Source: Leptobacterium flavescens
GTDB lineage: Bacteria; Bacteroidota; Bacteroidia; Flavobacteriales; Flavobacteriaceae
Assembly (NCBI RefSeq): GCF_010671605.1
Contig: NZ_JAABOO010000001.1
Coordinates: 1,302,001-1,366,000, forward strand
Reading direction: 5' to 3'
DNA: 64,000 nucleotides
Below the pieces are notes generated by a model. The model saw only the letters and a list, made by a program, of their open reading frames with translations. It did not search any database and was not told where the DNA came from. Positions 1 to 9,244 of this stretch are shown here, in pieces; the stretch's first letter is position 1, and each line of letters begins with the position of its first letter. The position numbers and the translations under genes are program-made.

Positions 1-238
1 AAAGGAGGGGTGGTTCGTACACCTCTCTTGTTTTCTCCCTCCAGAGGAGAACGAAATCCCAAATTCCAAGCACCTAACTTCACCTCTCGACGAGCCTGTA
101 TCGAGCGTAGTCGAGATGCTCGAGGTGACAAATCGAACAACCATCAACGAACAACGAACAACCAATTACCAAATCTCACATCTCAATACTCTATACTCAG
201 TACTAAATACTAATAAATGATTTTCTTAAATTTAATTC
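1..238. repeat. Intergenic repeat-rich DNA
   Basis: No convincing gene is seen. Positions 99-130 hold a degenerate copy of the repeat that surrounds the GIY-YIG gene near 25.6-26.1 kb (TCGAGCGTAGTCGAG followed by CGAGGTGACA). It is followed by low-complexity ACGAACAACGAACAACC and CAATACTCTATACTCAG type sequence running to about 220. An open frame at 10-213 is a translation of these repeats and has no family resemblance. Confidence 0.6.
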
Positions 239-655
239 GTGAAAAGAACCATATTCATTTTTACGATCCTTATTGTAGCTATACTTACACTTTTCCAGTT
301 AAGTAAATACACTATTATTTCCGGCGATACTAAAATTGAAATGATCATTGGGGTCATTGCCATTGTATTTTTTGTGATCGGGGTGTATATGAACAAAAGA
401 TCCCTTCACCGGAAACGACTGCCCGAAGGAAGTATCGATCATAAAAAAATAAAGGAACTCGGATTGAGCAAAAGAGAATGTGAGGTGCTTAATCAGATTG
501 CAACGGGCCGTTCTAATCAGGAGATAGCTGAAAAGTTATTTGTCTCCGAAAGCACGGTAAAAACCCATGTGTCCAATATTCTTATGAAATTAGATGTAAA
601 ACGGAGGACGCAGGCCGTTCAGAAAGCCAAAGAACTGCAAATCATAGCATTTTAA
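239..655 (+). CDS. Membrane-anchored LuxR-type HTH regulator
   Basis: 138 residues from a GTG start. Two hydrophobic segments (about residues 4-20 and 36-52) are followed by a basic linker and a LuxR_C helix-turn-helix at about 72-135, with the typical [34 protein letters not shown] and [15 protein letters not shown] blocks. There is no receiver domain, so it is probably a membrane-bound transcription factor rather than a two-component regulator. It lies about 100 bp upstream of a DUF4199 membrane protein in the same direction; this pairing is common in Flavobacteriaceae, as I recall. The signal it senses is unknown. Confidence 0.8.
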   Translation: MKRTIFIFTILIVAILTLFQLSKYTIISGDTKIEMIIGVIAIVFFVIGVYMNKRSLHRKRLPEGSIDHKKIKELGLSKRECEVLNQIATGRSNQEIAEKLFVSESTVKTHVSNILMKLDVKRRTQAVQKAKELQIIAF

Positions 656-754
656 AGGCATTCCAACTAAAGTAGGAGTGTATTTGGTACTTTAGTATGA
701 GTTCTTTTCAGGCCGGCCGGCCTAATTTTGACCTGAACATTAAAACGTATAATC

Positions 755-1264
755 ATGCAAACCACTATTAAAAAATTCGGAATCTACGCAGCCGTTACTT
801 CAGCAGTATTATTTCTGGCCGCACTTTATTTTGGACAGGGTCTTGACTTCAGTACCCAGGAAGTTTTGGGTTACCTCACGATCTTCGCATCCCTTACTTT
901 TGTATTCTTCGGAATAAAACACTTCAGGGATAAGGAAAACGACGGCCTGGTTTCCTTTAAAAAAGCTTTTATAATAGGAATTATTATTTCTCTTTTTGCC
1001 TCTCTGGGTTTTGGTATTATCGATGGTCTTTATGTAGGTTTTATCAATCCCGATTTTGGCAGTCAGTACTTGGAGTATACCCTGGAGGGCATGAAAACTA
1101 CCCTTTCTCCGGAAGAATTTGAAATTAAAAAAGCAGAACTCACACAACAAATGGAAGCATACAGCAATCCCTTCTTTACGGGTATGTTTATGTTTTTTAT
1201 AGTTTTTGTGATCGGAATTATCGTTTCTCTCCTCTCTGCATTGATATTACAACGCAAAAGCTAA
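755..1264 (+). CDS. DUF4199 family membrane protein
   Basis: 169 residues with four predicted transmembrane helices (about 9-27, 37-53, 70-92 and 142-164). The start KKFGIYAAVTSAVLF, the central SFKKAFIIGIIISLFASLGFGIIDGLY block and the hydrophobic C-terminus match the Bacteroidota DUF4199 family. A charged extramembrane loop (about 100-138) separates helices three and four. It is transcribed with the LuxR-type gene upstream and the gene starting 5 bp downstream. No function is established. Confidence 0.75.
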   Translation: MQTTIKKFGIYAAVTSAVLFLAALYFGQGLDFSTQEVLGYLTIFASLTFVFFGIKHFRDKENDGLVSFKKAFIIGIIISLFASLGFGIIDGLYVGFINPDFGSQYLEYTLEGMKTTLSPEEFEIKKAELTQQMEAYSNPFFTGMFMFFIVFVIGIIVSLLSALILQRKS

Positions 1265-1269
1265 TAGCA

Positions 1270-1650
1270 ATGGACAATGAGCTCAAAAAGATAGAAAGCT
1301 TCCTGAAAGAATCATTTCAGGCCTATACTCCGGCCTTAAAGATCTCGAGTAATAAACCGGGAAGTATGGAAGCACATGGTACCATTCCTACCATGCAGGG
1401 AAGGCAAAAGGTAGATGGCTTTTACTTTGGAAGCATTGTCCCCAAACCCAAAGATATCAGGCTGTATTTCTTCCCCATTTATACACATCCGCAGGCATTT
1501 GAAGATATTTCCGAAGGCCTGAGAAAATGCCTGAAAGGGAAAAGCTGTTTCCACATTAAAAAAATGGACGAAACGCTCAAAGAGGACATCTCCCGAATGA
1601 TAAAGACGGGAATAGAGACCTATAAAAAAGAAGGTATTTTAACCAAGTAA
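1270..1650 (+). CDS. DUF1801-like small protein
   Basis: 126 residues, soluble, no signal peptide. The central GFYFGSIVPKPKDIRLYFFPIY stretch and the C-terminal CFHIKKMDETLKEDISRMIKTG resemble the YdhG/DUF1801 fold (phage-shaped iron-chaperone-like family). The match is from memory of the family pattern and is only moderate. It starts 5 bp after the DUF4199 gene and is probably co-transcribed. Function unknown. Confidence 0.55.
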   Translation: MDNELKKIESFLKESFQAYTPALKISSNKPGSMEAHGTIPTMQGRQKVDGFYFGSIVPKPKDIRLYFFPIYTHPQAFEDISEGLRKCLKGKSCFHIKKMDETLKEDISRMIKTGIETYKKEGILTK

Positions 1651-1671
1651 GAATAATTTAAATCGACGTTT

Positions 1672-2058
1672 ATGAAAAAAAGAGTAACAGGTCTGGGCGG
1701 TTTTTTCTTTAAATCCAAAGATCCCAATCATCTGAAAGAATGGTATAAAGAACGCCTGGGTATTCCCACCGATGCCTACGGATGGACCTTCTGGTGGAAA
1801 GACAAGGACGGGAACGATTGTTCTACCCAATGGTCTCCGTTTACAGAAGACACGACCTATTTCCAGCCCAGTGAAAAGCAGTTTATGATGAACTTCCGGG
1901 TGGACAACCTTGTAGAGCTTTTAAAGGTCCTTAAAGAAGAGGGAGTAACTGTGGTTGGAGAGATCGAAGAATACGAGTATGGAAAATTTGGCTGGATCCT
2001 CGATCCGGAGGGAAATAAACTGGAACTTTGGGAGCCTGTAGACAAAGCATTTCTCTGA
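1672..2058 (+). CDS. VOC (glyoxalase/bleomycin-resistance) family protein
   Basis: 128 residues, the usual length for a single VOC protein. It has both half-repeats: residues 1-60 contain FFKSKDPNHLKEWYKERLGI, and residues 70-124 end in the diagnostic FGWILDPEGNKLELWEP. The Glu near the C-terminus (KLELWE) is a usual metal ligand. It follows the DUF1801-like gene by 21 bp. The substrate cannot be deduced; VOC proteins include lyases, dioxygenases and binding proteins. Confidence 0.85.
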   Translation: MKKRVTGLGGFFFKSKDPNHLKEWYKERLGIPTDAYGWTFWWKDKDGNDCSTQWSPFTEDTTYFQPSEKQFMMNFRVDNLVELLKVLKEEGVTVVGEIEEYEYGKFGWILDPEGNKLELWEPVDKAFL

Positions 2059-2121
2059 TATTAAAATATTTACTATTTTAGACATCCTGTTTTTTAACCT
2101 AACACTAAACTAACCAAAACA

Positions 2122-2484
2122 ATGTCTGAAGAAAACAACAGCTTTGAAGATAAGGCAAAAGAATTTGCCGAAGGAGCCAAGGAAACGGCTAAAGAATTTG
2201 CAGATAGTGCTAAAGAAGCTTTTGCAGGTCAGGACAACAAAAAGATACTTGCAGGTATCCTAGCTATCTTTCTCGGAGGATTTGGTATTCACAAGTTCAT
2301 TCTCGGGTATAATAAGGAAGGTATTATTCTGCTTGTTGTTACCATTATTATAGGTGCGATAACTTGTGGATTTGCTGCTACAGTTACCTGGATAATTACA
2401 GTAATTGAAGGAATAATCTACCTGACTAAATCTGATGAGGAATTTTACAATACTTATCAGGTAGGCAGAAAGCCCTGGTTTTAA
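2122..2484 (+). CDS. TM2 domain protein with amphipathic N-terminal repeat
   Basis: 120 residues. Residues 8-36 are an Ala/Lys/Glu-rich amphipathic helix with an 11-residue internal repeat (AKEFAEGA, AKEFADSA). Residues 42-105 form a TM2 domain: KKILAGILAIFLGGFGIHKFILGY, then a glycine-rich turn and a second helix ITCGFAATVTWIITVIEGIIYL. The GGFGIHKF motif is characteristic. The N-terminal helix resembles YtxH-type stress proteins. It is a probable inner-membrane protein of unknown role. Confidence 0.85.
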   Translation: MSEENNSFEDKAKEFAEGAKETAKEFADSAKEAFAGQDNKKILAGILAIFLGGFGIHKFILGYNKEGIILLVVTIIIGAITCGFAATVTWIITVIEGIIYLTKSDEEFYNTYQVGRKPWF

Positions 2485-2566
2485 ACATAAATTTTAAAAA
2501 GCATAGAGGTCGGCTAGTGATAGCTGACCTTGTTTCAGAGTTTTATAACAGCAATATATTTTTAAT

Positions 2567-2887
2567 ATGGGTACAACTAAACTATTTGCACACTCCCTTC
2601 GCCAAAACCGAATCGCCAGGCTATACAAAGCCTTAGGACATCCTGCCCGTATTGCTATCTTGGAATATATAAGTAAACATCCCGAATGCATCTGTAACGA
2701 TATTGTTTCCGATATTGAGCTGGCTCAGGCCACGATCTCTCAGCATCTGAACGAGCTAAAAAGAGCCGGACTGATCAGAGGAGAATCCAGAGGGAAAAAG
2801 ATCTACTATTCGATCAATATCGATAAATGGTACGAAACCCATCAGATCTCAAATAATTTTTTCCGTGACGCCCAGAAGGTAATGTAG
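2567..2887 (+). CDS. ArsR-family winged-helix regulator
   Basis: 106 residues with the ArsR core RLYKALGHPARIAILEYI, the recognition-helix region ELAQATISQHLNELKRAGLI and the wing RGESRGKKIYYSIN. A Cys pair (PECICNDIV, around residues 43-45) sits at the position of the ArsR alpha-3 metal site in some relatives, but the classical ELCVCDL motif is altered, so metal sensing is uncertain. The gene is convergent with the minus-strand gene ending at 2891, 3 bp away. Target unknown. Confidence 0.85.
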   Translation: MGTTKLFAHSLRQNRIARLYKALGHPARIAILEYISKHPECICNDIVSDIELAQATISQHLNELKRAGLIRGESRGKKIYYSINIDKWYETHQISNNFFRDAQKVM

Positions 2888-2890
2888 GTT

Positions 2891-3916
2891 TTATCTTTTA
2901 GCGCCTATATCAATATTAATTGTCGGAGAATAATCATCGGGTAAAGCGTCTGCCAGCCCAAGATCTCCCATATAACCTTTAAAGATAACTGCCATTGGTG
3001 GTGAGATAGTTCCGTTCCTGTCTACTACGAATGAAGGATCTCTCAATTCCAAAAGGGAAGAACGCCGGTTATGACGTACGGTGAGGAATTTATCAAAGCT
3101 CACCAGCTTCTCATTTACCCCGCCTGAGACGTAAAAGTCAACGTTGTTTTTGATCTTTCTTCCGCTGCGGCCTCTAAGCACATATCCTTGTTGCTCCCAG
3201 CTTTTGTAGTAGAGAGCGATCATAAAATGTTTTATGGAACCGTCGTATATATTGCTTCGTCTTTTCTCGAAGTAATCGTTCCTTCCTTTTTTATCTACAA
3301 AAAAGGTAGTCCCCGACCTAAAGGCATAGACCACCTCTTTCGGGTCCAGGGTTTTGCGGCTAAAGAGTATAAAAAAGTCCTGCAGATTATACCTCAGCTC
3401 ATATCCCAGGAAGTCATTGGTAATATAAATTGGCACATCGGCATCTGCTTTCAGTATGTTCTCATCTACATCAAAATAGAGATAGACATCCTCTACATTC
3501 TTAATTTTACAATACCTGGCCAATCCGGTCTTTCCCAGAAAATAATCCTTGAAGATCTTTAGTTTTTCCTCCCTGGAAAAAGGATCTGCCTTGAGGGTTA
3601 CTCCTTTAAGAGAAATGGATTTAGGATTAAGGAAAATTTCCAGTTTTGAGGAAGTTTCCACATTCTTTATCTGTTTGTCGAAATAGCCCAGATGACTAAT
3701 GACCAGTTTGTAGTTGGATTTGGAGGTCTCTCCCTCCCTGCCGCTCAGGCTAAAAAAACCATTTTCATCGGTTATGGTTCCTATGGTCGTGCCATCAAAA
3801 TAAACAGATACTCCGAAAAGGGGTTCTTTGTTTGCTTTATCGTAAACATAACCCGAAAGTCGTTGAGAAAAGGATACGGAGCTTATCAGGAAAAAAACTA
3901 AAAGTATTCTTTTCAT
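2891..3916 (-). CDS. Secreted carboxypeptidase-regulatory-like domain protein
   Basis: 341 residues when started at the ATG at 3914-3916, which gives a clean signal peptide (MKRILLVFFLISSVSFSQ); an upstream in-frame Met would spoil it. Residues about 20-105 are a CarboxypepD_reg-like/CNA-B type beta-sandwich (RLSGYVYDKANKEPLFGVSVYFDG, then GTITDENGFFSL), common at the N-terminus of SusC/TonB-type proteins. The remaining 230 residues have no domain I recognise and are not a full beta-barrel. Probably periplasmic or outer-membrane associated. Confidence 0.75.
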   Translation of the reverse strand: MKRILLVFFLISSVSFSQRLSGYVYDKANKEPLFGVSVYFDGTTIGTITDENGFFSLSGREGETSKSNYKLVISHLGYFDKQIKNVETSSKLEIFLNPKSISLKGVTLKADPFSREEKLKIFKDYFLGKTGLARYCKIKNVEDVYLYFDVDENILKADADVPIYITNDFLGYELRYNLQDFFILFSRKTLDPKEVVYAFRSGTTFFVDKKGRNDYFEKRRSNIYDGSIKHFMIALYYKSWEQQGYVLRGRSGRKIKNNVDFYVSGGVNEKLVSFDKFLTVRHNRRSSLLELRDPSFVVDRNGTISPPMAVIFKGYMGDLGLADALPDDYSPTINIDIGAKR

Positions 3917-3948
3917 TATAGAAATTTTTAACAATATAGTAAAAATCT

Positions 3949-5751
3949 CTAACTGTTTTCAGTAAACTTTCGTTCCAACTCTGCCTGAAATTCCTCCATT
4001 ACCGGTTTTACGGTACTCTCGGGAAGATCGGCAATCCTGATATACATTAATCCGTCTACCGCATTGTTAAACAGGGGGTCTACGTTAAAAGCAATTACTT
4101 TGGCGTTTTGTTTGATGTACTTTTTAATAAGTACCGGTAATCGCAGGTTACCCGGTTCTACCTCATCAATAAGCTTGTCGAACTTATTCAGATCGGCTTC
4201 GGTTTCATCAAAAATAAAATCCTTATCGGCATCGTTCAGTTTAACTTTAAATTCCTTCTTGGGCTTGATGTACTGAGCTATGTACGGATCGTAATAATTA
4301 GATTTCATAAACTCGATCATCAGCGATTTCGAAAAATTAGAAAACTGGTTACTGATACTCACGCCCCCGATCAGGTATTTGTGTTCCGGGAATCTCAGGG
4401 TGGTGTGAACGATTCCTTTCCACAGTAAGAACAATGGCATGGGTTTTTGCTGATACTCCTTAACGATAAAGGCCCTTCCCATTTCTATGGATTTACTCAT
4501 CATCTGATAGAGTTCGGGCTCAAACCTAAAGAGGTCCTGCAGATAAAAACCGTCTATCCCGTATTCTGAAAATATCTTGGATCCCAGCCCCATTCTGTAG
4601 GCTCCTGCTATTCTTTTGGTATTATCATCCCATAAAAACATATGGTAATAATAATTATCAAACTTGTCGAGGTCTATAGGCTGGTTGGTTCCCTCTCCTA
4701 CTTCCCTGAAGGTAATCTCCCTGAGTCTTCCTATCTCCTGTAAAATATTGATTATATGGTCTGCCGGAGCGAGGAATACTTCGTAATTCTTACTTTGAAG
4801 CAAGCGAAAATCCTTTTCCCTCAGGATATTGATCTCCGATTCCATCAATTCCGTCTTTACAGGCGTAATGATCTGTTTAGGTGATTTCGGGATCTTTAAT
4901 GTGGATGGTACCTTTTTAAGGATGCTTTCTTTTTCATAGGGATTGGAAAGCATATAGGTTTTCTTCCTCAGGAACTCGGTAAACTCGTCCAGGCTTTCAT
5001 ATTCATTCTGAGAAGCTACAGATATCGGCTTTCCGATCCTAACCTTGATGATCCTGTTTTTCTGTGTAAGCAATTCCGAAGGTAGCTTGGCCGTTCTCAG
5101 CGTATCGCTCATTTTCGACAGCCTGTAGAACAATCTGCTGTTCTTGGCGTGAAAATAAATCGGAACCACAGGTACCCCAGCCTTCTTGACCAGTTTCATG
5201 GCAGCTTCCTCCCAGGGCTTATCAACAATAAGTTTTCCGTCTTTATAGGTAGACACTTCCCCGGCAGGGAAAATACCCAGCGGATGCCCCTCTCTAAGGT
5301 GGCGGATAGACTGCATAAAACCGGAAATACTGTTTTTCGCCTCTTTGTGATCCTCAAAAGGATTAACCGGCATGATGTAAGGAACCAGGGGTTCTATACG
5401 GTGAAGCAGGAAATTTGCAATGATCTTATAATCAGGTCGCCTGTCCAACAGCAATTTAAGCAGCAGGATCCCGTCTATCCCTCCCAAAGGGTGATTGGAG
5501 ATCGTTATATATGCTCCGTCTTTCGGTAAACGTCTCAGGTCTTCTTCGGGGATCTCAAATTTGATCTGGAATTCATCCAGAATTGCATTCAGGAATTCTG
5601 TATTACTTAGATGTTTATTTCTGTTGTAAATTCTGTTAAGTGCCGATATCTTAAGTACTTTCATGAGTATCCAACCCAGAAAAGTCCCTAAAAATCCGTA
5701 CCTGTCTACTTTTATAGCTGTGGCAACTTCTTTCGCTGTTACTAGTCCCAT
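3949..5751 (-). CDS. olsF: Bifunctional ornithine-lipid acyltransferase (OlsF-like)
   Basis: 600 residues with two fused acyltransferase domains. The N-terminal half is PlsC-like: SNHPLGGIDG (His87, Asp93; the HPxGGxDG variant typical of this branch) and FPAGEVST. The C-terminal half (about 315-520) is a GNAT/OlsB-like N-acyltransferase with FREVGEGT, RIAGAYRMGLG, and LFLLWKGI. In the known OlsF family the C-terminal domain acylates the amino group of ornithine and the N-terminal domain then O-acylates lyso-ornithine lipid. The alternative is a two-domain hemolysin-like acyltransferase of different specificity. Membrane-associated, monocistronic. Confidence 0.75.
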   Translation of the reverse strand: MGLVTAKEVATAIKVDRYGFLGTFLGWILMKVLKISALNRIYNRNKHLSNTEFLNAILDEFQIKFEIPEEDLRRLPKDGAYITISNHPLGGIDGILLLKLLLDRRPDYKIIANFLLHRIEPLVPYIMPVNPFEDHKEAKNSISGFMQSIRHLREGHPLGIFPAGEVSTYKDGKLIVDKPWEEAAMKLVKKAGVPVVPIYFHAKNSRLFYRLSKMSDTLRTAKLPSELLTQKNRIIKVRIGKPISVASQNEYESLDEFTEFLRKKTYMLSNPYEKESILKKVPSTLKIPKSPKQIITPVKTELMESEINILREKDFRLLQSKNYEVFLAPADHIINILQEIGRLREITFREVGEGTNQPIDLDKFDNYYYHMFLWDDNTKRIAGAYRMGLGSKIFSEYGIDGFYLQDLFRFEPELYQMMSKSIEMGRAFIVKEYQQKPMPLFLLWKGIVHTTLRFPEHKYLIGGVSISNQFSNFSKSLMIEFMKSNYYDPYIAQYIKPKKEFKVKLNDADKDFIFDETEADLNKFDKLIDEVEPGNLRLPVLIKKYIKQNAKVIAFNVDPLFNNAVDGLMYIRIADLPESTVKPVMEEFQAELERKFTENS

Positions 5752-5774
5752 TCATTGGTTTGTTAGGAGAAATA

Positions 5775-5782
5775 CAAATGTA
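5775..5782 (-). promoter_or_regulatory. Putative -7 element for olsF
   Basis: CAAATGTA on the plus strand reads TACATTTG on the minus strand, an exact match to the Bacteroidota TAnnTTTG -7 box, 24 bp upstream of the olsF ATG. No TTG at the right distance is present, so support is partial. Confidence 0.45.
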
Positions 5783-5876
5783 CATAAATTCGATACAGTT
5801 TTTCTACCTGAATCAACGGCAAAAAAGCAACTCGTATTCACTTAAGTAAATATAGTACAAAAAAGAATTATTTTTC

Positions 5877-7127
5877 CTATTTAACTACCAATTGAACGGT
5901 ATCCTGTAAATATTGTTTTAATAAAATTTCCTTATCTCCTTCTATGGTCTGAATGGCATCGGTGGTAGCATGCCTGATCGTAAATAAGGACACATCCTCA
6001 TAATACTCTACCTTGAACTTGGCTTTGAGTACCGAAAGAAGCTTATCCAGGTTGTTGAATTTGTTATCGGCACATACCGAAAAACTAATAGCGGAGTTCT
6101 GGATAACATCTACCTTCATCCTGTGTTGATGCAGAAGCCTGAAGATCTCGCTGATATTGTCTTCTACAATAAAAGAAAAGTCTAAAGAGGAAAGAGAGAT
6201 CAGCACCTGGTTCTTCTTTACGATAAAACAGGGCACCAGGGGTTCCAGTTTCTTCCCCTTGCTTACACTGGTTCCATTTTCCTTGGGATTGGCAAAAGAT
6301 TTAACAAATAAAGGGATCTCTTTTCTCTGAAGTGGCTGAAGAGTTTTAGGGTGAATTACGGAAGCTCCGTAAAATGCCAGCTCTATGGCTTCGGCATAGG
6401 AGATCTGATGCAATAATTGAGTATCGCTAAAATAACGGGGGTCTGCGTTTAGAACACCGGGCACATCCTTCCAGATGGTCACACTCTCGGCATTGAGGCA
6501 ATAGGCAAAAATAGCTGCCGTATAATCCGATCCTTCCCGCCCAAGAGTTGTGGTAAAGTTATTCGGGTCACTGGAAATAAAGCCTTGAGTAATATTTAAA
6601 AGCGATTTATTGATACACTCGTTAATGTTCTGCTGGGTCATTTCCCAGTTTACATTTCCATCCCTGTAATTCGCATCGGTCTTTATCAGGTTTCGCACGT
6701 CAACCCAGGTATTCTTTATTCCGATATCCTGCAGGTACTGACTGATAATGGTGGTGGAGACCAGCTCTCCGAAACTCACTACCTGATCGTAAACGAAATT
6801 GTAATTAGGCGATTTGTTCCTTCCCAGAAAGGAGGTGAGTTCTGCAAACAGTCCGTCCACCTTCCAGAAAACAGGGTGGTTCTCATTCTCAAAAAGATCG
6901 AGAAGGATAGTATTGTGAAATTTCTTGAGTTCCTGTATGCTGCTTTGCAGTTCCTTCTGATTGTCAAAATAATTTCGCACTATGGTTTCCAGGGCATTGG
7001 TAGACTTTCCCATTGCAGAAACCACTAATAGTGTATTGTCATAGCCTGCGGCCGTGAGTACTTTTACTACATTTTTTACACCTTCCGCATCCTTGACCGA
7101 TGCTCCTCCAAACTTAAAAATTCTCAA
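5877..7127 (-). CDS. lysC: Aspartate kinase
   Basis: 416 residues. The start KFGGASVKDAEGVKN is the kinase nucleotide-site signature, and the internal GREGSDYTAAIFAYCLNAESVTIWKDVPGVLNADPR block is the aspartokinase core. The C-terminal region (about 300-416) carries ACT-type regulatory repeats. The length fits a monofunctional enzyme, not the fused aspartate kinase/homoserine dehydrogenase also found in this phylum. It phosphorylates aspartate, the first step to lysine, threonine and methionine. No riboswitch was recognised upstream. Confidence 0.9.
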   Translation of the reverse strand: MRIFKFGGASVKDAEGVKNVVKVLTAAGYDNTLLVVSAMGKSTNALETIVRNYFDNQKELQSSIQELKKFHNTILLDLFENENHPVFWKVDGLFAELTSFLGRNKSPNYNFVYDQVVSFGELVSTTIISQYLQDIGIKNTWVDVRNLIKTDANYRDGNVNWEMTQQNINECINKSLLNITQGFISSDPNNFTTTLGREGSDYTAAIFAYCLNAESVTIWKDVPGVLNADPRYFSDTQLLHQISYAEAIELAFYGASVIHPKTLQPLQRKEIPLFVKSFANPKENGTSVSKGKKLEPLVPCFIVKKNQVLISLSSLDFSFIVEDNISEIFRLLHQHRMKVDVIQNSAISFSVCADNKFNNLDKLLSVLKAKFKVEYYEDVSLFTIRHATTDAIQTIEGDKEILLKQYLQDTVQLVVK

Positions 7128-7213
7128 TTTTAATACTTTATATTGTTCCTAAATTCTTCTTTACTAAACGCTTTCTTTATAAATAAATGATAATCCTTCT
7201 CTTTTTTTAAGGA

Positions 7214-7693
7214 TCAGAGCTTGGAAATATAGTTTGCTATCCCCTCTTCGGTAAGCTGTACCACATCCCAATCTCTCAATACATTGGCCCCGTTCTTTTC
7301 GTAAAATTTGATAGCAGGTTCGTTCCAGTCCAGGACCGCCCATTCTATACGTTTTACCCCCTGCTCATGTCCGTATTTGATAACTTCTTCAAATAAGGCA
7401 CTTCCAAGGCCGGTTCCTCTCATCGATTCGGTTACGATCAGATCTTCCAGATGGATGGTCTTTCCCTTCCAGGTAGAGTAACGAGGATATATCAGAGCCA
7501 TCCCTTTTATCTCCGTGCCTACCTCGGCCACAAAGCAGTGAAAGGCAGGAGAATCTCCAAAGCCATCCTTTTGCAGATCTTCTACTGTTACCTCTACGGC
7601 ATTATCTTCTTTTTCAAACGAAGCCAGTTCTCTGATCAGCTCCAGAACCTGGCTCATATCTTCTTTCCGGGCTGTTCTGATTGTATATTCCAT
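7214..7693 (-). CDS. GNAT family N-acetyltransferase
   Basis: 159 residues. Acetyl-CoA binding motif A is visible as IHLEDLIVTESMRGTGLGSALFEEVI (R-G-x-G-x-G/A type, here RGTGLGS), followed by GVKRIEWAVLDWNEPAIKFYEKNGA, the motif B pattern typical of spermidine/diamine acetyltransferase-like members. Substrate is not determinable. A TAnnTTTG box on the minus strand (CAAAGTTA at 7712-7719) lies just upstream. Confidence 0.88.
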   Translation of the reverse strand: MEYTIRTARKEDMSQVLELIRELASFEKEDNAVEVTVEDLQKDGFGDSPAFHCFVAEVGTEIKGMALIYPRYSTWKGKTIHLEDLIVTESMRGTGLGSALFEEVIKYGHEQGVKRIEWAVLDWNEPAIKFYEKNGANVLRDWDVVQLTEEGIANYISKL

Positions 7694-7805
7694 TTTGTTT
7701 CAAATAAAACACAAAGTTATAAATGTAAAAATTAATAATTGAACGAAATCGTTTTAGTTTCACATTTTTGACGATATTTGTGTGCAAAATCACAACAAAA
7801 GTCGC

Positions 7806-8813
7806 ATGTCAAGAAAGAACCAAACGCTCGGTGAATTTATCATAGAAAATCAGACCGAATTCAAATATTCTTCAGGTGAACTCTCAAAACTTATCAACGC
7901 CATCAGGCTGGCTGCTAAGGTAGTAAATCATGAAGTAAATAAGGCAGGTCTCGTAGATATCATCGGAGCAGCAGGAGAGACTAATGTTCAGGGAGAGGAT
8001 CAGCAGAAGCTGGATGTAATGGCTAATGAAAAGTTCATTCAGACCCTTACGAAGAGAGAAATTGTTTGTGGAATTGCCTCGGAAGAAGAAGACGATTTTA
8101 TCAGCATTAACAGCCAGGATGAAAATCACCAGAATAAATATGTGGTACTTATAGATCCGCTGGACGGTTCGTCCAACATTGATGTAAACGTATCTGTGGG
8201 GACCATTTTTTCCATTTACAGAAGGGTAACTCCGGTAGGGACCCCGGTAACGCTTCAGGATTTTCTTCAACCCGGAAGAAATCAGGTAGCAGCCGGTTAT
8301 GTGATCTACGGAACTTCTACCATGCTGGTGTATACCACCGGGCATGGCGTTAACGGTTTTACACTCAACCCTGCCATCGGGACTTTCTATTTATCCCATC
8401 CCAATATGGAATTCCCCGAAACAGGGAAGATCTATTCCATAAACGAAGGGAACTATATACACTTTCCGCAAGGGGTGAAAGATTATATCAAGTACTGTCA
8501 GATGGAAGAGCAAGACAGGCCCTATACTTCCAGATATATCGGTTCTCTGGTATCTGATTTTCACAGGAATATGATAAAAGGCGGTATTTATATCTATCCT
8601 AAGAGTAGTGTGGCTTCCGACGGGAAACTGCGCCTTCTTTACGAATGCAACCCTATGGCATTCCTGGCAGAACAGGCCAACGGAAAGGCCAGTGACGGCT
8701 TCGGAAGGATCATGGATATTGAGCCTACAGAGCTTCATCAACGGGTACCTTTTTTCTGCGGAAGCCGCCTGATGGTTGAGAAAGCCGAGGAGTTTATGCA
8801 GAAAACCCTGTAG
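7806..8813 (+). CDS. fbp: Class I fructose-1,6-bisphosphatase
   Basis: 335 residues from the ATG at 7806; a GTG 24 bp upstream is in frame but the ATG start [12 protein letters not shown] aligns with the family. The metal/phosphate site blocks are present: ASEEEDD, then [27 protein letters not shown], and the substrate-binding region [17 protein letters not shown] and GGIYIYP. It removes the C1 phosphate of fructose-1,6-bisphosphate in gluconeogenesis. It is transcribed divergently from the GNAT gene. Confidence 0.95.
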   Translation: MSRKNQTLGEFIIENQTEFKYSSGELSKLINAIRLAAKVVNHEVNKAGLVDIIGAAGETNVQGEDQQKLDVMANEKFIQTLTKREIVCGIASEEEDDFISINSQDENHQNKYVVLIDPLDGSSNIDVNVSVGTIFSIYRRVTPVGTPVTLQDFLQPGRNQVAAGYVIYGTSTMLVYTTGHGVNGFTLNPAIGTFYLSHPNMEFPETGKIYSINEGNYIHFPQGVKDYIKYCQMEEQDRPYTSRYIGSLVSDFHRNMIKGGIYIYPKSSVASDGKLRLLYECNPMAFLAEQANGKASDGFGRIMDIEPTELHQRVPFFCGSRLMVEKAEEFMQKTL

Positions 8814-8870
8814 AAAACCGCCGAAATTTTAGTATTTTTATCCACAAAATATTAGAATTGAGCTGTTTTC

Positions 8871-9224
8871 ATGAAAAAAGAAGCAAAAACTGACAATAAT
8901 ACACCTCAAAATGATGCCTCCTCTAAAATAGAGGTCATCAAAAACCTCATCTTTGGGGAAAATATTGAGGCCTATAATTCGGAATTCGACAATCTCAAGA
9001 ACGATATCCTTAAGAAGAAGAAAGAGTTGGAGTCTCTGGTGGAAGAAGTGAAAAGCGACTTAAATCAGACACTGGATAATCTCAGTACCGACATCAATAT
9101 CCGGATCACCGAACTGGAAAACTCTCTTGAAGAAAAAGCCGACAACCTCGACGCTGCAAAAGTAGATAAGGAAACCCTGGGTAAACTTTTGGTAGACCTC
9201 GGCGAGAAGATCCGAAATAAATAA
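8871..9224 (+). CDS. Coiled-coil protein, first gene of GTPase signalling operon
   Basis: 117 residues, highly charged. After a polar start and the segment KIEVIKNLIFGENIEAYNSE, residues about 38-112 show heptad-like Leu/Ile spacing (LKNDILKKKKELESLVEEV, LDNLSTDINIRITELE), indicating a long coiled coil. No signal peptide or membrane helix. It precedes the roadblock-like gene by 20 bp on the same strand, so it is likely an adaptor or oligomerisation partner of that module. No catalytic motif; role inferred from position only. Confidence 0.8.
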   Translation: MKKEAKTDNNTPQNDASSKIEVIKNLIFGENIEAYNSEFDNLKNDILKKKKELESLVEEVKSDLNQTLDNLSTDINIRITELENSLEEKADNLDAAKVDKETLGKLLVDLGEKIRNK

Positions 9225-9244
9225 TCATTTCCAAACTTCAGGGG

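Noticed and set aside
10-213. Open frame of 67 codons at the window start
   Set aside because: It translates dispersed repeat and low-complexity DNA and resembles no protein family.
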